From Leeuwenhoekiella blandensis MED217 (GTDB taxonomy: Bacteria > Bacteroidota > Bacteroidia > Flavobacteriales > Flavobacteriaceae), in NCBI RefSeq assembly GCF_000152985.1, contig NZ_CH672395.1, forward strand, positions 2,734,461 through 2,798,460: DNA of 64,000 nucleotides, given 5' to 3'. Positions within the stretch are counted from its first letter, which is position 1. Each line of letters begins with the position of its first letter. Below, piece after piece: positions 60,491 to 64,000 of this stretch. The notes beneath the pieces are model-generated. The model had not been told where the DNA came from. It saw only the letters and a program-made list of their open reading frames with translations, and ran no database searches. The position numbers and the translations under genes were made by a program.

Positions 60491-60516
60491 GCAGTTCTAG
60501 TCTGGGGAAGCTTACA

Positions 60517-60987
60517 CAAGGACAGGTTCTGTCCCCAGGTATGCAGGATGGCGATCATTCCGGGACTAGCCCCTAAAAACTTAGGATTGGAAGCAAACCC
60601 TGTTATAACCTCCCAAGCGGTTTTGAACAGCAAGTCATACAAGAGTCTGGGCTCATACAGGCACAGGCGGTTGAGCTCACAAGGCAGGGTAAAGACCACG
60701 TGGAAGTAAGGCACATTCAAGAGTTCTTCTTCCCGTGCTCTAATCCATTGCTCCCTTTTGTGCCCCTGGCACTTGGGACAATGCCGGTTACGACAACTGT
60801 TATAACTCAGGTGTAAGATATTGCAAGAGGTATTGGTGCAGCGGTCAATGTGACCGCCCAGGGCAGCCGTGCGGCATTTACGCAAGGCGTATAAAGTTCT
60901 TAACTGCCAGCTAGTGGCACAACAGCCAGCTAAGTCTTGTGTATTGCGATTTAATACCTGAGCTACCTCATACGTAGCCCTTGCCAT
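60517..60987 (-). pseudogene. IS91-family transposase, truncated after the zinc finger
   Basis: The N-terminal ~157 residues of an IS91/Y1-type transposase: CTNTSCNILHLSYNSCRNRHCPKCQGHKREQWIRAREEELLNVPYFHVVFTLPCELNRL, where the SCRNRHCPKCQ zinc-binding segment and HVVFTLP are family marks. The frame is cut at 60517 by the IS3 element before the HUH/tyrosine catalytic region. It overlaps the upstream recombinase gene by ATGA, as in Bacteroidota IS91-like elements that carry a tyrosine recombinase. Confidence 0.85.
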
Positions 60988-61829
60988 CAGTCTTGTTTAT
61001 AGAGTTTATCAAGCGGACTGAAGGACTTTTGCCTGCCCAGTTGAGCCACGTGTAAATACGTTAGGGTGGTCTGGATGTCTGCGTGCCCTAAAAGATCCTT
61101 TACACTCATAATATCAAGACCCATCTCCAGAAGGTGGGTAGCATAACTGTGGCGCAGGCTGTGGGTGGTCACTTGTTTTCTTATGCCGCTATGCTTACGG
61201 GCTTCACTTACGATCCAACGCACCCCTTGAGTAGAAAGCGGGACAGCTTTACCTTCGCTATTATTACCGGTAAAGCACCAGATGGAAGGCTGTTCTGCCC
61301 TAAGGTAGGTTTGAAGTCCGCGGATCTGCATCTTTGACAAGGGTACATACCGGTCTTTCCTGCCTTTTCCCTGGCGGATGTGGAGCATCATCCGGTCAAA
61401 GTCCAGATCTTTTAACTGCAGGTTACACAGTTCAAAACACCGAAGACCGCAACCATAAAGCAGTGCCAAGACCAGACGGTGCTTTAATAACTTTGGAGCT
61501 TTTAAGAGTCGCTTTACCTCCCTAAAGCTTAAGACAACCGGAAGCTTTTTGGGACGCTCAATGGAGGGGAGCATCAACTGCATTTCTTTACGGTTAGATA
61601 TCCTGTAAGCATATCTCAAGCCATAAACGGTATGTTTAAAAAAGCTGCTCGAAGGAGTCTTGTTGCGAGATTTTAAAACGTGTAGATAATCCAGCACCTG
61701 TTCTTCATCCAGATCCAGTGGACTACACTTAAAATGCAGGGCTATGTGTGAAAGACAGCGGGCATAATTAGTTAAGGTACTTTGGCTTTTGCCCGATAGT
61801 TCAACAGAACGTTTTAGTTTGAGATACAA
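60987..61829 (-). CDS. IS91-associated tyrosine recombinase
   Basis: 280 residues from a TTG. The catalytic domain has R in YGCGLRCFELCNLQ, K in IRQGKGRKDRYVPLS, H-R in THSLRHSYATHLLEMG, H in LLGHADIQTT and Y in LTYLHVAQ. A better N-terminus exists upstream (MKKSSTLIERACECVPEFQE...) but is separated by one base in an A8 run at about 61882-61889 on the minus strand. It belongs to the IS91-like element and is not an obvious partner of the cassette array, although it is the same enzyme class. Confidence 0.85.
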   Translation of the reverse strand: MYLKLKRSVELSGKSQSTLTNYARCLSHIALHFKCSPLDLDEEQVLDYLHVLKSRNKTPSSSFFKHTVYGLRYAYRISNRKEMQLMLPSIERPKKLPVVLSFREVKRLLKAPKLLKHRLVLALLYGCGLRCFELCNLQLKDLDFDRMMLHIRQGKGRKDRYVPLSKMQIRGLQTYLRAEQPSIWCFTGNNSEGKAVPLSTQGVRWIVSEARKHSGIRKQVTTHSLRHSYATHLLEMGLDIMSVKDLLGHADIQTTLTYLHVAQLGRQKSFSPLDKLYKQD

Positions 61830-61972
61830 TTCCTGAAATTCCGGAACACATTCACAAGCACGTTCAATCAGAGTACTACTTTTTTTTCATAATTTGCTAA
61901 CTATTAGATTTATATATCCTAAAGGTAGTGAATAGAGATTTAGACAACTCTTGAAGCTACCTTTAGGTTTAG

Positions 61973-62101
61973 TTCAACACAGTGTATAGCTCATTGCGGC
62001 TGAATTCCTCATAGTTTATTTGGGCAACTTTACTATCTTTAAGTCGGGCGAAATCCCGATGCTTCGGGACTAGTTGGATTTTTTTGTAAAACCGTTGTGC
62101 A
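61973..62101 (+). repeat. Degenerate attC-like site 14
   Basis: TTCAACACAGTGTATAGC followed by TCATTGCGGCTGAATTC reproduces the left half of sites 1, 7 and 8. The right half is eroded but ends AAAACCGTTGTGC, giving a crossover G at 62094. The match shows that the array once extended past the IS cluster. Confidence 0.65.
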
Positions 62102-62105
62102 CAAT

Positions 62106-62495
62106 ATGCAAAACCTCAAGATGATTAATCAAACTTTCCTATTAGGACTTTTCATTCTGAGCCTGAATTCCTGTACGGAATCGATAAAAAAAACTTCAAA
62201 ATTCATTTATGAGATAGAAGAAAGTAGCGTGCAATTAAAAATCTTGAATGGAAATGACTATCTGACTTATAATACTCCTATCAGAGTAGATTTTGAATGG
62301 AAAAATATTGAACCAGAAACAGTTTCGATCTACGGAGCAGGAATAAAGCTTCTGAGAATAAAGAATGAAGTCACTCAAACTGAAATAAATATAGAAAGGC
62401 ATCACTTGATCTCAGATACCTTGGATATCAAGTTGAGTTTTGAGCTTAATGGTCAAAAAACTAGCACTTATTTTAATATTCCTGTAAAAAATTAA
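62106..62495 (+). CDS. Lipoprotein, hypothetical (last cassette-like gene)
   Basis: 129 residues from ATG 62106, or 124 from ATG 62121. Lipoprotein signal: NQTFLLGLFILSLNSC. The remainder (FIYEIEESSVQLKILNGNDYLTYNTPIRVDFEWKNIEPETVSIYG) looks like an all-beta domain similar to the immunoglobulin-like GldM-C type, but I do not claim it. It starts 12 bases after the site 14 crossover, as cassette genes do. No matching R'' follows, so the 3' end of this cassette has been lost. Confidence 0.6.
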   Translation: MQNLKMINQTFLLGLFILSLNSCTESIKKTSKFIYEIEESSVQLKILNGNDYLTYNTPIRVDFEWKNIEPETVSIYGAGIKLLRIKNEVTQTEINIERHHLISDTLDIKLSFELNGQKTSTYFNIPVKN

Positions 62496-62656
62496 AAACT
62501 AGTTCTCCTCCTAACATCTAGTTGCATCACTCCCTTTCTTCAGCTACTTTTAATAAATAAACAATACCAAAAAAAGCCACACGCATTTAATCTCCAAGAT
62601 GAAGTAGATGATAGGAATTTTAGTCTTAATTAGCATTTCTTGGTTGTTGCTCTATC

Positions 62657-63319
62657 TTGTTGAAAAAAAAGAGCATTCTGGCATTGGGCGTGCTTCCGCC
62701 GGGTAAACGTTTAAAACAATTGGGCTTAGGTTTTTTGGTTACCGCGATACTTTGCGTGCTTGTACAGTATTTAGAAGCCTATCTAAAAAGCTCGTCTTGG
62801 ATCTTGAATGAAAAGATCACTTCTGGCATTGTCCTAAAATCCTTGTGGTGGGATTTTAAATCGGTATTGACTGAAGAACTCCTATTTCGTGGAGCCTTGT
62901 TATACCTGCTTATCCAAAAAATAGGCTCCAAGAAAAGTATCCTAATTTCTGCAATCGCCTTTGGCATATATCACTGGTTCTCCTACGGAGTGTTTGGAAA
63001 TCTAATAGCAATGCTTTTCGTTTTTATCGGAACCGGATTGATGGGATATGCCTGGGCTTGGGCATTTGCAAAAACCAGATCAATGCTGTTAGGTTTCGGC
63101 TTACATTTGGGATGGAATGTCACTTACAATACCCTATTCTCTAAAGGTCCCTTAGGCGAACTCGTTTTCCTTTCAAAAGGTGAAACGGAATTAACCGATT
63201 GGGCTTCATTGCTCAATTTTACAAGTGGGTTAATTCTCGTCCCCATCATTGTCCTGTTGTTTATACGTTACGGTATTAAAAAAGAAGCGGTGCAAGAGGA
63301 CTCTGAGGCAAATCTTTAA
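62657..63319 (+). CDS. CPBP-family intramembrane metalloprotease, probable 5' frameshift
   Basis: 220 residues as open from TTG 62657. Family motifs: EELLFRG (E-E-x3-R), FGIYHW and LHLGWN with metal-binding histidines, within several membrane helices (YRYGIKKEAVQED at the end). The normal start appears to be ATG 62608, whose frame (MIGILVLISISWLLLYLVEKK) is typical for the N-terminus of such proteins. It runs out of frame in the A8 run at 62663-62670; with seven A's the two would join as VEKKSILALGV. Either a frameshift mutation, phase variation or a sequencing error. Confidence 0.8.
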   Translation: MLKKKSILALGVLPPGKRLKQLGLGFLVTAILCVLVQYLEAYLKSSSWILNEKITSGIVLKSLWWDFKSVLTEELLFRGALLYLLIQKIGSKKSILISAIAFGIYHWFSYGVFGNLIAMLFVFIGTGLMGYAWAWAFAKTRSMLLGFGLHLGWNVTYNTLFSKGPLGELVFLSKGETELTDWASLLNFTSGLILVPIIVLLFIRYGIKKEAVQEDSEANL

Positions 63320-63336
63320 ATTGATAATCAAAACTC

Positions 63337-63888
63337 ATGAAAAACATCAAGTATACCTTAATACTAATTGCCGTTTTTATCCTATCTGCTTGTATGCAAC
63401 CGGTAAGTGCGCAGGAAAATGTGTTTATAAAGGAGTATATAGAGCGGCTAGAACAATCAAAGGCCTACTTAATTCTTGTAGCCGAAACGATGCCCGAAGC
63501 GCAATACAAATTCAGAGCAACTGCAGAATCTATGAGTTTTGAAGAGCATTTGATGCATATAGCTTGGGCGATGGACTGGCATAGTCAATCTTTAATTGGT
63601 GGCCGCAAGGCACGCGATTGGAACACCGACACCACACTGAAAGTTGACAACAAATCAAAAAAAGAAATGATCGCTACGATCGCAGAGACTTTTGATACCA
63701 CCATCCATTTCATTGCTAACCTAGATCTCGATATTCTTGATGAAAGACTGGACTACTTTGGAGCAAACCGAACGAAACGACAAATTTTACTCTTACTTGC
63801 AGATCACATCACACACCATAGGGCGCAAATGCTTGTTAATATGCGCCTCAACAAAATCCAACCGCCTCGGTATGTGCTGTATCAGTAA
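63337..63888 (+). CDS. DinB-like protein with lipoprotein signal
   Basis: 183 residues. N-terminal signal with a possible lipobox (LIAVFILSAC) followed by a four-helix DinB/YfiT-like domain. The metal-binding histidines are placed as in the family: FEEHLMHIAWAMDWHSQ (about 69-85) and LLADHITHHRAQMLVNMRL (about 151-170). Some members are thiol-dependent hydrolases or transferases; the substrate is not known. It is 18 bases after the CPBP gene. Confidence 0.82.
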   Translation: MKNIKYTLILIAVFILSACMQPVSAQENVFIKEYIERLEQSKAYLILVAETMPEAQYKFRATAESMSFEEHLMHIAWAMDWHSQSLIGGRKARDWNTDTTLKVDNKSKKEMIATIAETFDTTIHFIANLDLDILDERLDYFGANRTKRQILLLLADHITHHRAQMLVNMRLNKIQPPRYVLYQ

Positions 63889-64000
63889 AGCTTAAATTAA
63901 TAAAACTACTTTCCTGTGCTCTTGAATTCAAGTAAACTACCTTAGGGCAAGCCTGGGAGTATTAAACCCTTTGGCGGCGCCAATAAAAAATCCGTGATCT

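Larger units (their letters stand above)
59301..60516 (+). mobile_element. IS3-family element, copy 2 (1216 bp)
   Basis: The same element as at 30890-32105 in the opposite orientation, with ends TGTATGCTTCCC (one mismatch) and GGGGAAGCTTACA. No target duplication: the left flank is an IS110 remnant and the right flank an IS91-like remnant. The flanks were therefore joined by deletion or recombination through IS3 copies. Confidence 0.9.

Noticed and set aside
60987..61829. The IS91-associated recombinase as the cassette integrase
   Set aside because: It overlaps an IS91-type transposase gene, reads away from the array end, and has no attI-like repeats beside it. The recombinase at 21439 is better placed.

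Overview
The window looks like a chromosome segment of a marine-type Flavobacteriaceae (Bacteroidota). This rests on protein content (a T9SS type A sorting tail, a TPP-riboswitch PnuT-type transporter, an S9 peptidase with lipid-type signal, LytTR/LytS regulators), on Bacteroidota -7 promoter elements (TAnnTTTG), and on the low GC content. No species can be named from sequence alone.

Left part, 1-21 kb: mostly ordinary chromosome. It holds glyA (partial), fahA, a TPP riboswitch with pnuT and an acyl-CoA-dehydrogenase-like gene, fabH, a secreted S9 peptidase, an acyl-ACP desaturase, an orphan AbiEi-like gene, a two-component system, and T9SS/secreted proteins. A small patch of hypothetical genes at 11.4-13.3 kb contains what may be a relic recombination site.

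Middle, 21.4-57.0 kb: an integron-like cassette array. A 405-aa XerC/D-like tyrosine recombinase (21439-22656) is followed within about 30 bases by the first of at least 13 cassettes. Each cassette begins with TT plus about 7 bases and ends with the reverse complement of that sequence plus AAC, followed by a 115-190 base imperfect palindrome ending in CCGTT. That is the organisation of attC sites: R'' and L'' on the left, L' and R' on the right, with R'' matching the start of its own cassette. Cargo includes a restriction-modification locus with two methyltransferases, a 5.3-kb broad-spectrum mercury resistance locus (merT/P/B/A under an ArsR regulator), a PD-(D/E)XK nuclease, a Crp/DJ-1 pair, an intradiol-dioxygenase-like lipoprotein, several unknown multi-gene operons, and two cassettes with no ORF.

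The array is colonised by site-specific insertion sequences. Five 1629-bp IS1182-family copies all sit at the same base of the R' box (CCGT duplicated), all in the same orientation. Two 1202-bp IS110-family copies both sit after AACAA in the R''/L'' spacer, again in one orientation. One attC carries both. The insertions split the palindromes and probably freeze half of the array.

Right part, 57-64 kb: a rearranged insertion-sequence cluster (an IS3-family element, an IS110 remnant, a second copy of another IS3 element, an IS91-like remnant with its own recombinase), then a degenerate attC with one last cassette-like lipoprotein gene, then chromosome again (a CPBP protease with a probable A8 frameshift, and a DinB-like protein).
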